A stretch of 51,303 nucleotides of DNA from Bacillota bacterium. GTDB taxonomy: Bacteria > Bacillota_G > Limnochordia > DTU010. Location: NCBI GenBank assembly GCA_012799255.1, contig JAAZLQ010000143.1, positions 1 to 51,303 of the forward strand, given 5' to 3'. Shown in pieces: positions 1 through 9,118 of this stretch; position 1 is the stretch's first letter; each line of letters begins with the position of its first letter. The notes under the pieces are model-generated. The model saw nothing but the letters and a program-made list of their open reading frames with translations. It made no database searches and was not told the DNA's origin. The translations under genes were made by a program, and so were the position numbers.

Positions 1-96
1 ATTGAATTCTGTGCTGATTATCTAGATGGGTTGCTGAAGCGCACCATGGATCTTGGAATGTATCAGTTGGAAGTTGGAAAGAAATACCGCTTTTAG
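1..96 (+). CDS. C-terminal end of an unidentified protein (partial)
   Basis: An open frame enters from the left edge and ends at the TAG at 94-96, giving the last 31 residues of a protein that finishes KKYRF. The frame is open from base 1, but the fragment is too short and too plain to assign to a family. It could also be a chance open stretch. No function is proposed. Confidence 0.4.
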   Translation: MEFCADYLDGLLKRTMDLGMYQLEVGKKYRF

Positions 97-134
97 GTAA
101 TCGTTGATGGTCATTTGATGGGCAACTCTCCCCG

Positions 135-166
135 AAAATAAACAAAACCCCAGCTAAACTGGGGTT
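135..166 (-). terminator. Rho-independent terminator of the tRNA-Leu gene
   Basis: An 8-bp perfect stem (146-153 with 159-166, AACCCCAG / CTGGGGTT) with a 5-nt loop is followed on the minus strand by TTTTGTTTATTTT. It lies just downstream of the minus-strand tRNA. On the plus strand the stem is followed only by a weak AT stretch, so the minus-strand role is favoured. Confidence 0.75.
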
Positions 167-176
167 AAATTCTTTA

Positions 177-262
177 TGGTGCCGAAGGTGGGATTTGAAC
201 CCACACGGGCTATTGCCCACTGCGCCCTGAACGCAGCGCGTCTGCCGTTCCGCCACTTCGGC
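177..262 (-). tRNA. trnL: tRNA-Leu, anticodon CAG
   Basis: The minus strand folds as a class II tRNA. The 7-bp acceptor stem is GCCGAAG with CTTCGGC. A D-arm is present, the anticodon stem is CTGCG/CGCAG with loop TTCAGGG (anticodon CAG, reading CTG), a long variable arm is built on GGGC/GCCC, and the T-arm carries GGTTCAAATCC. The discriminator A and the CCA end are encoded (177-180). The long variable arm and the CAG anticodon both fit leucine. It has its own promoter and terminator. Confidence 0.96.
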
Positions 263-273
263 TTAACGTTTAT

Positions 274-302
274 AATTTAGCATGTTTTCAAACGAAAGTC
301 AA
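274..302 (-). promoter_or_regulatory. Promoter of the tRNA-Leu gene
   Basis: On the minus strand, TTGACT (297-302) and TAAATT (274-279) are separated by exactly 17 nt. A TG sits one base before the -10 hexamer, giving an extended -10. Transcription would begin a few bases before the mature tRNA 5' end at 262. Confidence 0.7.
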
Positions 303-328
303 TCACCCGCAACTAGGAGATTTATGTC

Positions 329-632
329 TCAAGCGGTAGGTTTGTGATCCTTTTCTAGCTTGAGCAGGAACTCTTTAACAGGTAATCCACCACCATAACC
401 CGTTAGACTGCCGTTTTTCCCGATCACCCGATGGCAAGGCACGATTATAGGAAGAGGGTTGCGGTTATTTGCCAAACCAACAGCCCGGCAAGCTTTGGGA
501 TTCGCTACAAGTGAGGCAATTTCTTGATAACTACGGGTCTCTCCGTAAGGAATAGTTCGGAGGGCCTTCCATATCCTCTTCAGCAATGCCAATTACCCTG
601 ATAGGGGAATCATAAAAGAACACCTTCTTCAC
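329..632 (-). pseudogene. ogt: methylated-DNA--protein-cysteine methyltransferase (Ogt/MGMT) with an internal deletion and frameshift
   Basis: The C-terminal half is an intact MGMT DNA-binding and catalytic domain. An 87-residue frame (TTG at 592) carries IPYGETRSYQEIA, the acceptor motif PCHRV (Cys53 of this frame) and a GYGGG loop. Upstream, in another reading frame, a GTG at 632 behind a good Shine-Dalgarno (AGGAGAG) begins VKKVFFYDSPIRVIGIAEE, the usual start of the MGMT N-terminal domain. The two parts meet near 592 in different frames. About 60 to 70 residues of the normal 150-180 residue protein are missing. The simplest reading is a gene broken by an internal deletion. A free-standing catalytic domain started at TTG 592 is possible, but no ribosome-binding site is seen for it. 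Confidence 0.75.
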
Positions 633-738
633 GTCAACTCTCCTCTCATCTGTAACAGCTGAAACTACAGTTGGATGCTTTCTCGTTGACGATTGAAAAG
701 GCTGCTGGATAGACCAACAGCCTTCGGGTAAAATAATT

Positions 739-1263
739 TTACTCGCCCTCGTTAATCACAAATCCTTTGGAAGGTCCAGTGTCTCCAGGCGTACCTGCTA
801 AGCGAGCTAGATACGCATCGCCCATGTTCTTAATATGCTCATCAACGTTATCAAAGTAGTTGAAATGGGCCTGCTCATGTACGATAATCTCTTCGAATAA
901 GGCAGCGGAAATGGTATCGCCTAACTCCCGGCAAAGTTTAGCAAACTCGCCGTAAACTTCGATAGCCTCGTCCTCTTCGTTAGCGTCAAAGGGGAAGACG
1001 TCCTTAACATCCTGACCCGTTACTACTGGGCCAGCTAGTTCTGTGGTGGGCTCGCCACCTAGCTCCTTAATTCTCTCGGCGAAAGCCTCCGCATGATGCA
1101 TTTCGTCAATGGCAATTAACCTTACCTTAGCTGCTAGCTCACCAAAATCTTTGTCATCCAACATATAATGTTGGTGCATGTACAAGTGAATAGCCTGCAA
1201 CTCCATGGACTTCGCCTTGTTTAATAGCTCGATAACCTTGTTTCTTTTTTCTTCCCTATTCAA
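739..1263 (-). CDS. bfr: bacterioferritin
   Basis: This is a 174-residue ferritin-like four-helix protein that oxidises and stores iron in a 24-mer shell. All six ferroxidase ligands expected for bacterioferritin are visible with a constant offset of three from the E. coli numbering: Glu21, Glu54, His57, Glu97, Glu130 and His133. Met55 corresponds to the haem-binding Met52, so haem binding at the dimer interface is likely. The length is slightly above the usual 155-160 because of a tail ending GFVINEGE. A strong Shine-Dalgarno (AAGGAGGGAC) precedes the ATG. It is a single-gene unit divergent from codY, with which it shares a 207-bp spacer. A dedicated -10/-35 on its strand is not obvious. Confidence 0.93.
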   Translation of the reverse strand: MNREEKRNKVIELLNKAKSMELQAIHLYMHQHYMLDDKDFGELAAKVRLIAIDEMHHAEAFAERIKELGGEPTTELAGPVVTGQDVKDVFPFDANEEDEAIEVYGEFAKLCRELGDTISAALFEEIIVHEQAHFNYFDNVDEHIKNMGDAYLARLAGTPGDTGPSKGFVINEGE

Positions 1264-1390
1264 AATCGTCCCTCCTTAGAATATGTGGTATATCTTAATG
1301 TTACCATAAAGAATTCGTTGCGACCAGACGGTTTCTCGGAATTGTGGAAAGACAATAGCAGTTAATGAACAAATCAGTTGGCGAACAGTA

Positions 1391-1419
1391 TTGACATCAA
1401 TTGTGCGAAAATATATAAT
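1391..1419 (+). promoter_or_regulatory. Consensus sigma-A promoter of codY
   Basis: A perfect TTGACA (1391-1396) and a perfect TATAAT (1414-1419) are separated by 17 nt, about 50 bp before the codY start codon. The rest of the 207-bp bfr-codY spacer holds the two ribosome-binding sites and no other clear element. I did not see a convincing CodY box. Confidence 0.88.
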
Positions 1420-1470
1420 TAACATGATACGGAAAGATTTTTCTGCGGAAATAGAGAGGGGACCAAAAAA

Positions 1471-2214
1471 ATGTTAGAACGAATGACGCAATATCTACAA
1501 TCACTTCAGCAAATCACCAACGACGTTGACTTCAACGAGTTGTCGGAAGCCCTCAGAGCAGGTATGGAGGACAGCAGTATCTATGTACTAGGTAGACGGG
1601 GTAAAGTCCTCGGTTATGCTCTTGAAGACGGCTTTGACAGCACACCATTCGACTCTGAATGGTTGTTTACCGGTGTAGCTTCAAATAGTATTCAAAGTCT
1701 AGCAAATCGGGTAGCTGACATTAGTGTTCAAAAAGGAGCAAACAACGAAACCATTATGGTGGTACCCATTATTGGTGGAGATGAACGAGTAGGCTCCATG
1801 CTCTTTGTACGTCGCAGTGGCGAGTATAGCGCAGAAGATATGGATATTGCTCGCATCGCCGGCGTTACTCTGGGTATGATTATCTCCCGAGTGATCCACG
1901 AACGTCAAGAGGACAAAGCAGCAGAAACTAGAGCAGCTCGCTCCGCCATCAATAGCTTATCTTATTCGGAGATTTTGGCGATGCAAAGAATTTTTGAAGA
2001 GTTAGATGGTGATGAGGGATTACTTATCGCTAGTCGGATCGCAGATGAGGCAGACATTACCCGTTCAGTTATTGTCAATGCCTTGCGTAAACTCGCATCT
2101 GCTAACGTCATCGAGTCTCGTTCCTTGGGAATGAAGGGTACTTACTTACGGATTTTAAATCCAGAAATCCGCAAAGAGTTCGAGAAGCAATGGTTTTCAC
2201 AACCTAAAGCATAA
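1471..2214 (+). CDS. codY: GTP-sensing global transcriptional regulator CodY
   Basis: This is a 247-residue CodY, close to the usual 255-260. The N-terminal half (about 1-155) is the GAF-like effector domain that senses branched-chain amino acids. The C-terminal winged helix (about 185-240) has the conserved recognition helix TRSVIVNALRKLASANVIE followed by the wing GMKGTYLRI. In Firmicutes CodY represses amino-acid biosynthesis, transport and motility genes during growth, and links nutrient state to sporulation and flagella. The ATG at 1471 follows GAGAGGGGA. It is monocistronic here, with its own promoter and a downstream hairpin, whereas Bacillus codY sits in the clpQY operon. Its presence is a strong Firmicutes marker. 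Confidence 0.95.
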   Translation: MLERMTQYLQSLQQITNDVDFNELSEALRAGMEDSSIYVLGRRGKVLGYALEDGFDSTPFDSEWLFTGVASNSIQSLANRVADISVQKGANNETIMVVPIIGGDERVGSMLFVRRSGEYSAEDMDIARIAGVTLGMIISRVIHERQEDKAAETRAARSAINSLSYSEILAMQRIFEELDGDEGLLIASRIADEADITRSVIVNALRKLASANVIESRSLGMKGTYLRILNPEIRKEFEKQWFSQPKA

Positions 2215-2230
2215 GTTTTTTGATTCGATA

Positions 2231-2265
2231 AGGGCCTGTGTAGCATGTACACGGGCCCTTTGGTT
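2231..2265 (+). terminator. Hairpin terminator after codY
   Basis: The inverted repeat AGGGCC-t-GTGTA / TACAC-g-GGGCCCT (2231-2242 with 2247-2259) ends in the gap between the convergent codY and dinB genes. It is followed by TTGGTTAAGTTTT. The T-tract is imperfect, so termination strength is uncertain. Confidence 0.6.
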
Positions 2266-2270
2266 AAGTT

Positions 2271-3434
2271 TTAGTCTTTTGGTTCAGAAGGTAATGTTCG
2301 CCCCCTAGTAATGGTTCCATGTGCGAACTTGCGATTGATACTATCCATTAACTCATTAAGCTGGTTAGCAGATTGATCTTCTGTTGAGAACAAGGAAAGC
2401 TGCGCTCCAACAGAAAGACTACTCACTGTCACTCCAAGGAGCCGTACCGGTCGCAATTGAACTTGTTCCAAGAGGTGTAAAGCTTCTCGAAAAATGGTAT
2501 CATCATCATTGAAAGAATAGTTCAAAGTGTGGGAGCGGGTAATGGTCTTAAAGTCTTCAAAACGCACCTTAATGGAAACAGTTCGGGCGTACAAACCTTG
2601 GTTTCTTAGTCGCCAGCCTACTTTTTCAGACATTTGAGCCAGTTGCTGACGGAGAAAAGTTCCGCTGTCTTGATCCTCTGCAAAGGTTATTTCATGGCCG
2701 ATCGATTGGGCATCGTATTCTGGGATCACTTGGCGGTCGTCCAGACCTCGAGCTAGATAGTAGATTTGGGTTCCCAGCGCTGAGCCAACCTTATCCTGAA
2801 GCCAGTTTAGCGAATGGGGTAGAATATCCCGGACAAAACGCAGACCAAGCTTGTGTAAGATAGCCTCAGACTTCCTACCCACACCCCATAGTTTGCCCAC
2901 CGGCAAATCGTTGAGAAAAGCTTGGACTTCCTGGGGACGAAGTACAAAAAGACCATCTGGTTTCTGCCAATCTGAGGCCAGTTTAGCTAAAAACTTATTG
3001 GGGGCTATTCCAACGGAGGCGGTCAGTCCTGTTTCTTCTTTAATTCGACGTTTCAGGCTTTGTCCCATTTCTTCTAAACTAGAATAGAAATGTTCACAAC
3101 CGCTCATATCTAAGAATGCTTCATCAATGGAAAGGGGTTCCACTAGCGGGGAGAACTCGGGAAAAATCCTTAAAATTTTCTCCGAAACCTCCTGGTAGCG
3201 TTTCATACGTCCCGGTATAAAAATCCCCTGGGGGCATAAAACTGCAGCTCTGGCTATGGGCATGGCGCTCCGCACTCCATACTTGCGAGCTTCATAAGAG
3301 GCGGTTGAGACCACTCCCCTTGGAGAGTCTTTGTAACCACCAACAATTACTGGTTTACCCGCATATTCAGGGTTGTCAAGGATCTCCACAGCAGCAAAGA
3401 AAGCATCCATATCCACATGCATAATCGTTCGCAT
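2271..3434 (-). CDS. dinB: DNA polymerase IV (Y-family translesion polymerase)
   Basis: This is a 387-residue Y-family polymerase that copies damaged templates without proofreading. The catalytic site is complete: Asp8 in MHVDMDAFFAAVE, with the steric-gate aromatic residue just after it, and the Asp104-Glu105 pair in LSIDEAFLD. Palm and fingers cover about 1-165, the helix-hairpin-helix thumb about 170-235 (KLWGVGRKSEAILHKLG), and the little finger about 245-350. The C-terminal end LSLFS resembles a beta-clamp binding motif (residues 362-368). It converges on codY and diverges from hflX. Length and domains are normal. Confidence 0.95.
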   Translation of the reverse strand: MRTIMHVDMDAFFAAVEILDNPEYAGKPVIVGGYKDSPRGVVSTASYEARKYGVRSAMPIARAAVLCPQGIFIPGRMKRYQEVSEKILRIFPEFSPLVEPLSIDEAFLDMSGCEHFYSSLEEMGQSLKRRIKEETGLTASVGIAPNKFLAKLASDWQKPDGLFVLRPQEVQAFLNDLPVGKLWGVGRKSEAILHKLGLRFVRDILPHSLNWLQDKVGSALGTQIYYLARGLDDRQVIPEYDAQSIGHEITFAEDQDSGTFLRQQLAQMSEKVGWRLRNQGLYARTVSIKVRFEDFKTITRSHTLNYSFNDDDTIFREALHLLEQVQLRPVRLLGVTVSSLSVGAQLSLFSTEDQSANQLNELMDSINRKFAHGTITRGRTLPSEPKD

Positions 3435-3502
3435 TCAAGTTTCCTCCCCTGGTTTATTTTCAAGATGCGACTCAAGATTCCTGCGCGATGAGAGGTGACA
3501 TT

Positions 3503-4732
3503 ATGTCAGAAAACAATAAACAAAACGCTTACCTAGTAGCTTTGCAGCAGAGCTTTCAAAGGGATTGGGAAGTGGAAGAAAACTTAGCTGAACTAAGAGA
3601 GTTGGCCCAAGATGCTGGCCTAAATGTTGTAGATAGTTTTGTGCAAAAGAGAAGTTATCCCGAACCAGGTACCTTTATCGGGAAGGGGAAAGCGCTGGAG
3701 TTGGCAGAAATTGTAGACGAGGATGGAATAGTGATCTTTGACGATGAACTTACACCAGCCCAACAAGGCAATTTGTCCGACTTGATTGATGCGCCAGTAA
3801 TTGATCGCACTCAACTCATTTTAGACATTTTTGCCCAAAGGGCCCAGAGCAATGAAGGTAAAATCCAAGTTGAACTAGCGCAGCTCAACTACATTTTGCC
3901 CCGCTTAATGGGCAAAGGTACCGCATTATCACGCCTTGGAGGCGGAATAGGTACCAGGGGCCCTGGTGAAACGAAACTAGAAACAGATCGTCGTAGGATC
4001 CGTAAACGGATTTCTGATCTACGCAAAGAATTGGATAAAATTAGGCAGACAAGGGGCCTGCAAAGACAAGGTAGAGCTAGCACAAATGTGCCAGTTGTTT
4101 CTTTAGTTGGTTACACTAATGCTGGAAAATCTACCCTGCTTAGAGCTTTAACTGGTTCTGAGGTGTTTGTGGCGGATCAGCTCTTCGCAACGCTCGATCC
4201 CACCATCAGGCGCTGGGATTTAACTGAAGGTCGGTGGGTCTATCTAACAGATACGGTTGGTTTTATCCGTAAGCTTCCCCACACCCTGGTTGCCGCGTTT
4301 CAAGCTACCTTGGAAGAAGTGGCTCAAGCAGATCTACTATTACATGTCATTGATGCCAGTCATCCCCAGTCCTTGGAACAGAAAGAAGCGGTAGAAGAGG
4401 TATTGAAAGAAATTGGTGCCACGCAGCCAATCATTTCAGTGTATAATAAAGTGGATTTAATCGATCATCCTATTGAAGTGAGGGAACCAGATCAGGCAGT
4501 TTCTGCCAAGACAGGTTACAATCTAGATCGCCTGACTGCTGCTGTATATGAATTTTTTGCAGCCAACTACTCTGTTCGAGAGTACTTGTTTTCTTTTAAA
4601 GACTTGGCCAAGGCCAATTATCTCAGAGAAAACGCTACTGTATTATCGGAAGAGTTTATTGCCGAAGGTTTGGTTATCAGGGCCGAAGTGGATTCGAAGA
4701 CTGAAAAGTTACTGCAATCTTTTGAGAACTAG
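3503..4732 (+). CDS. hflX: ribosome-associated GTPase HflX
   Basis: This is a 409-residue GTPase that splits or rescues stalled 70S ribosomes. The N-terminal HflX domain (about 1-180) includes the glycine-rich loop GGGIGTRGPGETKLETDRRR. The G domain has G1 GYTNAGKST, G3 DTVGF and G4 NKVD. A C-terminal fold follows. An upstream in-frame ATG at 3488 lacks a ribosome-binding site, while the ATG at 3503 has GAGAGGTGA at the right distance, so 3503 is chosen. It leads the co-directional housekeeping run and is separated from tdk by 67 bp. Confidence 0.94.
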   Translation: MSENNKQNAYLVALQQSFQRDWEVEENLAELRELAQDAGLNVVDSFVQKRSYPEPGTFIGKGKALELAEIVDEDGIVIFDDELTPAQQGNLSDLIDAPVIDRTQLILDIFAQRAQSNEGKIQVELAQLNYILPRLMGKGTALSRLGGGIGTRGPGETKLETDRRRIRKRISDLRKELDKIRQTRGLQRQGRASTNVPVVSLVGYTNAGKSTLLRALTGSEVFVADQLFATLDPTIRRWDLTEGRWVYLTDTVGFIRKLPHTLVAAFQATLEEVAQADLLLHVIDASHPQSLEQKEAVEEVLKEIGATQPIISVYNKVDLIDHPIEVREPDQAVSAKTGYNLDRLTAAVYEFFAANYSVREYLFSFKDLAKANYLRENATVLSEEFIAEGLVIRAEVDSKTEKLLQSFEN

Positions 4733-4799
4733 AAGTTGGCAGGATTTCACCTTATCCTTCGAGAACTCAGTTTCGTTATAGAGTGATAGAGGTGAGATC

Positions 4800-5399
4800 A
4801 TGTCAGTACTTGAAGCATCGTGGCTGGAAGTGATCGTCGGTTCCATGTTTTCTGGTAAATCCGAAGAGTTGATCCGGCGGGTAAAACGGGCAGCCATCGC
4901 CAAGCAAAATGTGTTAGTATTTAAACCAGCAATTGATCATCGTTACGGAGTAGAAAAGGTTGCAGCCCATAATGGGATGGCAGTTGACTGTGTGCCGGTT
5001 CAACGTGCTGAAGATATTTTAAGGCAAGTGGATGACACAACTCATGTGGTGGCCATTGATGAAGTTCAGTTCTTTACCGATGATGTTATTTCAGTCTGTC
5101 AAGAACTGGTTAGAAAAGGTAAACGAGTGATTGTGGCAGGCTTGGATCAAGACTTCCGGGGCGAGCCTTTTGGACCAGTTCCCGTATTAATGGCACTGGC
5201 AGAACAGGTAACAAAGCTCAATGCAATCTGTGTTGTCTGCGGTAGATTTGCCAGTCGTACCCAGCGTTTAATTGATGGGAAACCTGCCAGATACGATGAC
5301 CCCATTATTCTAATTGGAGCCACTGAAAACTATGAAGCCCGTTGCAATCGCTACCATGAAGTCCCCGGAAAACCGGAGGGTGGAGATTATGGCTCGTAA
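4800..5399 (+). CDS. tdk: thymidine kinase
   Basis: This is a 199-residue type II thymidine kinase that phosphorylates thymidine with ATP in the salvage pathway. The P-loop is [11 protein letters not shown] (about 15-25), the DEVQFF segment (about 87-92) supplies the catalytic and Mg-binding acidic residues, and the C-terminal lasso region carries zinc ligands in CVVCG and in CNRYH. The start follows a GAGGTGA. Its last 11 bases overlap the start of the next gene. The tdk-prfA-prmC neighbourhood is conserved in Bacillus. Confidence 0.95.
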   Translation: MSVLEASWLEVIVGSMFSGKSEELIRRVKRAAIAKQNVLVFKPAIDHRYGVEKVAAHNGMAVDCVPVQRAEDILRQVDDTTHVVAIDEVQFFTDDVISVCQELVRKGKRVIVAGLDQDFRGEPFGPVPVLMALAEQVTKLNAICVVCGRFASRTQRLIDGKPARYDDPIILIGATENYEARCNRYHEVPGKPEGGDYGS

Positions 5400-6276
5400 A
5401 ACTGGGATGGTATATTTCATTTTAGCCATGCGTGCTATTGTGGTGGGAGTGGCCTATTACGCAATTCGTGGGTTGCCAGGACTTACTTCCTCCTTTGTGG
5501 CCATCTTTGTAGGATTTTTGGCCTTCGACCTAATTGTGGCTATGCCCAAATTTTCTATTCGTCTGCGCCATTTGCGAGACATGTTCGTGATCCTTTTACC
5601 TAGAATGAGCGGCACAGCACTTAGTTTGGCCGGTGGCCTTTTGGTTGGTGTTGTGTTTGGAGGTCTGACTAAGGTTGGATTGCCCGTATTAGTGGGCGCG
5701 GTTTTCACCCTGGGCATCTCCTATTCCCTATCCTCTGAGGTGAAAGGAAACATCTCTAACTATGTGGGGATGATCGCGGGGATTGAAATGTTCGACCGCA
5801 TTGGAAGTTTAGGTATGCTAAGCGAAGAGTGGTTGCAGGATTTGGCTGGTCCCGCTGGGCAACTGGTCTACAGTACTTTTTTGGCGCTACTCATTGGTTG
5901 GCTAGTCGGTTTAATCATCGGTATTATTACTAGGCTTTTTCTGCCACGGGGTTATCGCTCAGTAAAGAGCAGTGCCTATGAACAACCCCTGTGGATGCGT
6001 TCCTTTAAGGATGTCACTCACTTAGGTGAGGATAAAGTCCTTTTGCAGATTGAGCTCAGTGAGGATTCCCCCTTAACCTATCATAGTTTGGCAGAAGTGG
6101 GGTTAGGTAGGGATTTGGGTGTGCAGGTACTCTCCATAATCCGGTCACCCGAGGAGATTATCTCACCGCGGGGCTCAGATGTGCTTTTACCCTTGGATCA
6201 GTTAGTGGTAACTATGCCATCTAATCAAGTTCAGACTCTAATCTCGTTAATGAAAGGACGCGTGTTAGGTGAGTAA
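5389..6276 (+). CDS. membrane protein with a C-terminal TrkA-C (RCK_C)-like domain, function unknown
   Basis: This is a 295-residue protein. The first half is very hydrophobic with four to six membrane segments: residues near 7-27, 32-50, a glycine-rich pair at about 70-115, and about 160-187. Residues about 215-290 form a soluble domain ([14 protein letters not shown] ... [14 protein letters not shown]) with the look of an RCK_C/TrkA-C ligand-binding domain, which in potassium channels and transporters binds nucleotides or anions. No pore motif is recognised. The ATG at 5389 is chosen because GGAGGGTGGAG precedes it; an in-frame ATG at 5314 lies deep inside tdk. It overlaps tdk by 11 bp and the next gene by 8 bp, so it is translationally coupled to both. 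Confidence 0.7.
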   Translation: MARKTGMVYFILAMRAIVVGVAYYAIRGLPGLTSSFVAIFVGFLAFDLIVAMPKFSIRLRHLRDMFVILLPRMSGTALSLAGGLLVGVVFGGLTKVGLPVLVGAVFTLGISYSLSSEVKGNISNYVGMIAGIEMFDRIGSLGMLSEEWLQDLAGPAGQLVYSTFLALLIGWLVGLIIGIITRLFLPRGYRSVKSSAYEQPLWMRSFKDVTHLGEDKVLLQIELSEDSPLTYHSLAEVGLGRDLGVQVLSIIRSPEEIISPRGSDVLLPLDQLVVTMPSNQVQTLISLMKGRVLGE

Positions 6277-7186
6277 ATTCAACTATGGCGGTCAAGCCGT
6301 CATTGAAGGCGTCATGATGCGTGGTCAGTATTCGTCCGCCATCGCAGTTCGGAAAATGGATCAAACCATTTCTGTTTTAGAACAAGAGCTTAAGCCTTGG
6401 TCAGATCGCTTTCCTGTTCTGAAAAAGCCTATCCTTCGGGGCGCGGTAGCGCTGATCGAAACTATGATCATGGGCATTAAAAGCCTAAACTATTCTGCCA
6501 TGGAGTATGGGGAAGAGGAAGAGCAACTAACCACTAAAGAGCTAATCTTAACCATGGGCTTTGCCTTGGTTTTGACAGTGGCACTATTCATTGTGTTACC
6601 AGCTTTTTTGTTACGCTTTGTGCAAAGCTATATTTCTTCCAATATTCTTTTGAACTTGGTGGAAGGCTTAATTAAGATCTCATTTTTTGTCCTCTATATT
6701 GCCGGGATTTCCTGGATGGAGGATATAAAAAGGGTGTTCGCTTATCATGGAGCAGAACACAAGACGATTAACTGTTATGAGGCAGGCCAAGAGCTGACAG
6801 TAGAAAACGTGGCCAAACACAGCCGTGTACATGCCCGTTGTGGCACGAACTTCTTGCTCATTGTTCTGTTTACTAGTGTTTTTGTGTTCTCCTTTTTTGG
6901 GCGTCCCCCTTTTCTGCAGAGAATTCTTATCCATCTGGCCATTATGCCTTTAGTGGCAGGGTTGTCTTACGAGTTAATTAGAAAAGCCGGTCAGAAGGAC
7001 TGCCATCCCATCTTTCGTTTGTTGGCTAGACCTGGTATGCTTTTGCAGGGTTTGACCACCAAAGAGCCTGATCACGGTCAAATTGAAGTTGCCATTAGGG
7101 CACTTGAGGCTGTGTTGGCTAAAGATGAGGGGCACCCTGAAGGGAAAAAGGTGGTTCCCTTCCCGAACCATGATACCATCGCCTAG
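6269..7186 (+). CDS. yqhQ: YqhQ-like DUF1385 membrane protein
   Basis: This is a 305-residue protein of the DUF1385 (YqhQ) family, common in Firmicutes and of unknown biochemical role. Family hallmarks are the N-terminal [13 protein letters not shown], the ARCGTNFLL segment and the [14 protein letters not shown] motif, which looks like a metal- or substrate-binding centre. Three or four hydrophobic segments lie at about 90-125, 130-150 and 195-235. Translation starts at a GTG inside the end of the previous gene. Twelve bases separate it from prfA, and a YqhQ homologue next to prfA is a frequent clostridial arrangement. Confidence 0.9.
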   Translation: MSKFNYGGQAVIEGVMMRGQYSSAIAVRKMDQTISVLEQELKPWSDRFPVLKKPILRGAVALIETMIMGIKSLNYSAMEYGEEEEQLTTKELILTMGFALVLTVALFIVLPAFLLRFVQSYISSNILLNLVEGLIKISFFVLYIAGISWMEDIKRVFAYHGAEHKTINCYEAGQELTVENVAKHSRVHARCGTNFLLIVLFTSVFVFSFFGRPPFLQRILIHLAIMPLVAGLSYELIRKAGQKDCHPIFRLLARPGMLLQGLTTKEPDHGQIEVAIRALEAVLAKDEGHPEGKKVVPFPNHDTIA

Positions 7187-7197
7187 GAGGCAGGTTT

Positions 7198-8274
7198 ATG
7201 TTAGAAAAATTGCAGTCGTTAGAAGAAAAATACGAAGAACTAGCTAGGGAGATGAGTGATCCTGAAGTATTGAGCGATCCTTCAGCCTATAAGAAGCTAG
7301 CCAAAGCCCACGCGGATCTGACAGAAATCGTGGGCAAGTACAGGGAGTATCGGCAGGTACTTGCGGATCTAGAGGATGCGGAGGTCATGTTGGAAGATCC
7401 TGAGGATGAGGACTTCGCAGCTATGCTCCGTGACGAAGTGGAGGATCTAGAAAACCGGAAGGAAACGCTAGAAGAAGAGCTCCAGTTGCTCTTGCTTCCT
7501 AAAGATCCCAATGACGATAAAAACGTTATTGTGGAAATCCGGGCGGGAACCGGGGGAGACGAGGCAGCGCTCTTTGCTGGCACCCTGTTTAGAATGTATT
7601 CCCGTTATGCTGAGGAAGAGCGCTGGAAGGTGGATGTCTTAAGTAGTAACGCCACCGAGTTAGGTGGTTTTAAGGAAGTCATCTTTATGATTGAAGGGCA
7701 GGGCGCCTACTCTCGCTTGAAGTTTGAAAGCGGAGTGCATCGGGTGCAGAGGATTCCTACTACAGAGGCTGGTGGACGCATCCATACCTCTACAGCAACT
7801 GTAGCTGTACTTCCCGAAGCGGAAGAGGTGGAACTGCATATCGAACCAAGCGATTTAAAGTTTGACGTCTATCGATCCTCTGGACCTGGCGGGCAAAGCG
7901 TGAACACCACTGACTCTGCGGTTAGGGTAACTCACTTGCCCACAGGACTTGTTGTGGCCTGCCAAGACGAAAAATCCCAGCATAAGAACAAAGAGAAAGC
8001 CCTAAAGATCCTGCGGGCAAGACTTTATGATCAAATGCAAGAAGAAGCAATGCGTGAGCAGGCCGCGGCCCGCCGCAGTCAAGTGGGAACTGGAGAGCGC
8101 AGCGAGCGCATTCGCACCTATAACTTTCCCCAAGGTAGAGTCACTGATCACCGCATCGGCTTAACCCTTTATAAGCTGGATTTGGTGATTGATGGGGATT
8201 TAGATGAGATTATTGACGCTTTAATTACGGCAGAACAGGTCGAGAAGTTGAAGGAGACGGCTGATCTTGGTTAA
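7198..8274 (+). CDS. prfA: peptide chain release factor 1
   Basis: This is a 358-residue class I release factor that reads UAA and UAG. The codon-recognition tripeptide is of the RF1 PxT type (PTT within [14 protein letters not shown]), and the peptidyl hydrolysis motif GGQ is in [16 protein letters not shown]. An N-terminal coiled-coil domain covers about 1-100. Length is normal. An AGGAGG sits 8-10 nt before the ATG. The end overlaps prmC by 8 bp, so the factor and its modifying methylase are coupled. Confidence 0.97.
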   Translation: MLEKLQSLEEKYEELAREMSDPEVLSDPSAYKKLAKAHADLTEIVGKYREYRQVLADLEDAEVMLEDPEDEDFAAMLRDEVEDLENRKETLEEELQLLLLPKDPNDDKNVIVEIRAGTGGDEAALFAGTLFRMYSRYAEEERWKVDVLSSNATELGGFKEVIFMIEGQGAYSRLKFESGVHRVQRIPTTEAGGRIHTSTATVAVLPEAEEVELHIEPSDLKFDVYRSSGPGGQSVNTTDSAVRVTHLPTGLVVACQDEKSQHKNKEKALKILRARLYDQMQEEAMREQAAARRSQVGTGERSERIRTYNFPQGRVTDHRIGLTLYKLDLVIDGDLDEIIDALITAEQVEKLKETADLG

Positions 8275-9118
8275 GCAGTACACCATTGGGGAGCTAATCA
8301 ATCTAAGTGCAGGCTATTTGCAAGAGAAAGGCTGCAGTTCGCCTAGGCTCGATGCCGAGCTTTTGCTTGGTCATGTCTTGGGTTTAGATCGTGTCTCTTT
8401 GTATCTCAATTTTGATAAACCCCTTAGCACCCAAGAAGTTGATCACTACCGCAGGTTGATTGGTCAAAGGGGGCAAAGGATTCCAGTTGCCTACATCACT
8501 CGGAAGCGGGAGTTTTATTCATTACCGTTCCAAGTTAGTGAGAGCGTTTTGATTCCCCGCCCTGAGACTGAGTTTGTGGTGGACAAGGTGTTGGAAGTCT
8601 TAGAATCGGATCAGCCTGCAGAAATCTTGGAGCTTGGCACCGGAAGTGGTGCCATCTCAATTGCTTTGGCCTGTCAAAATCCTGATTTTAAAATCACCGC
8701 AGTAGATATTTCCCCAGCAGCGTTGCAAGTGGCAGAAGCTAACGCAAAACGTTTAGAGGTTGACAACCAGATCACCTTTCTGGAAGGGGATCTCTTCAAT
8801 CCAGTATCAGGCAAGTTTGCTGTGATCTGTTCTAATCCGCCCTACATCAAACAAGGCGAACTGAAACAGCTCCCTCCTGAAGTGGGGGTTGAGCCTTCTA
8901 TAGCTCTAGACGGGGGACCAGATGGACTTGATTTCTACCGTCGAATACTTGACCAGGCCGCTTCATTTTTGGAGCAACCTGGTTTTGTCGTGCTAGAAAT
9001 AGGCTGGGACCAAGGTCAGTCTGTGCGTGCTTTAGGCGAGAAGGCTGGGTTTACTTGGCTCGAGACGGTTGTGGATTATGCTGGTAAAGACCGGGTGGTG
9101 GTGTTTAAGTGGAACTAG
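8267..9118 (+). CDS. prmC: release factor glutamine N5-methyltransferase
   Basis: This is a 283-residue methyltransferase that methylates the GGQ glutamine of release factors using S-adenosylmethionine. A small N-terminal helical domain (about 1-85) precedes a Rossmann methylase domain with motif [14 protein letters not shown] and the catalytic NPPYI motif. It begins at a TTG inside the end of prfA, a typical coupled arrangement. The neighbouring gene overlaps its end by 10 bp. Confidence 0.95.
   Translation: MVKQYTIGELINLSAGYLQEKGCSSPRLDAELLLGHVLGLDRVSLYLNFDKPLSTQEVDHYRRLIGQRGQRIPVAYITRKREFYSLPFQVSESVLIPRPETEFVVDKVLEVLESDQPAEILELGTGSGAISIALACQNPDFKITAVDISPAALQVAEANAKRLEVDNQITFLEGDLFNPVSGKFAVICSNPPYIKQGELKQLPPEVGVEPSIALDGGPDGLDFYRRILDQAASFLEQPGFVVLEIGWDQGQSVRALGEKAGFTWLETVVDYAGKDRVVVFKWN

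Noticed and set aside
2851..3087. 78-codon plus-strand frame within dinB
   Set aside because: It is antisense to a conserved polymerase domain and without support.
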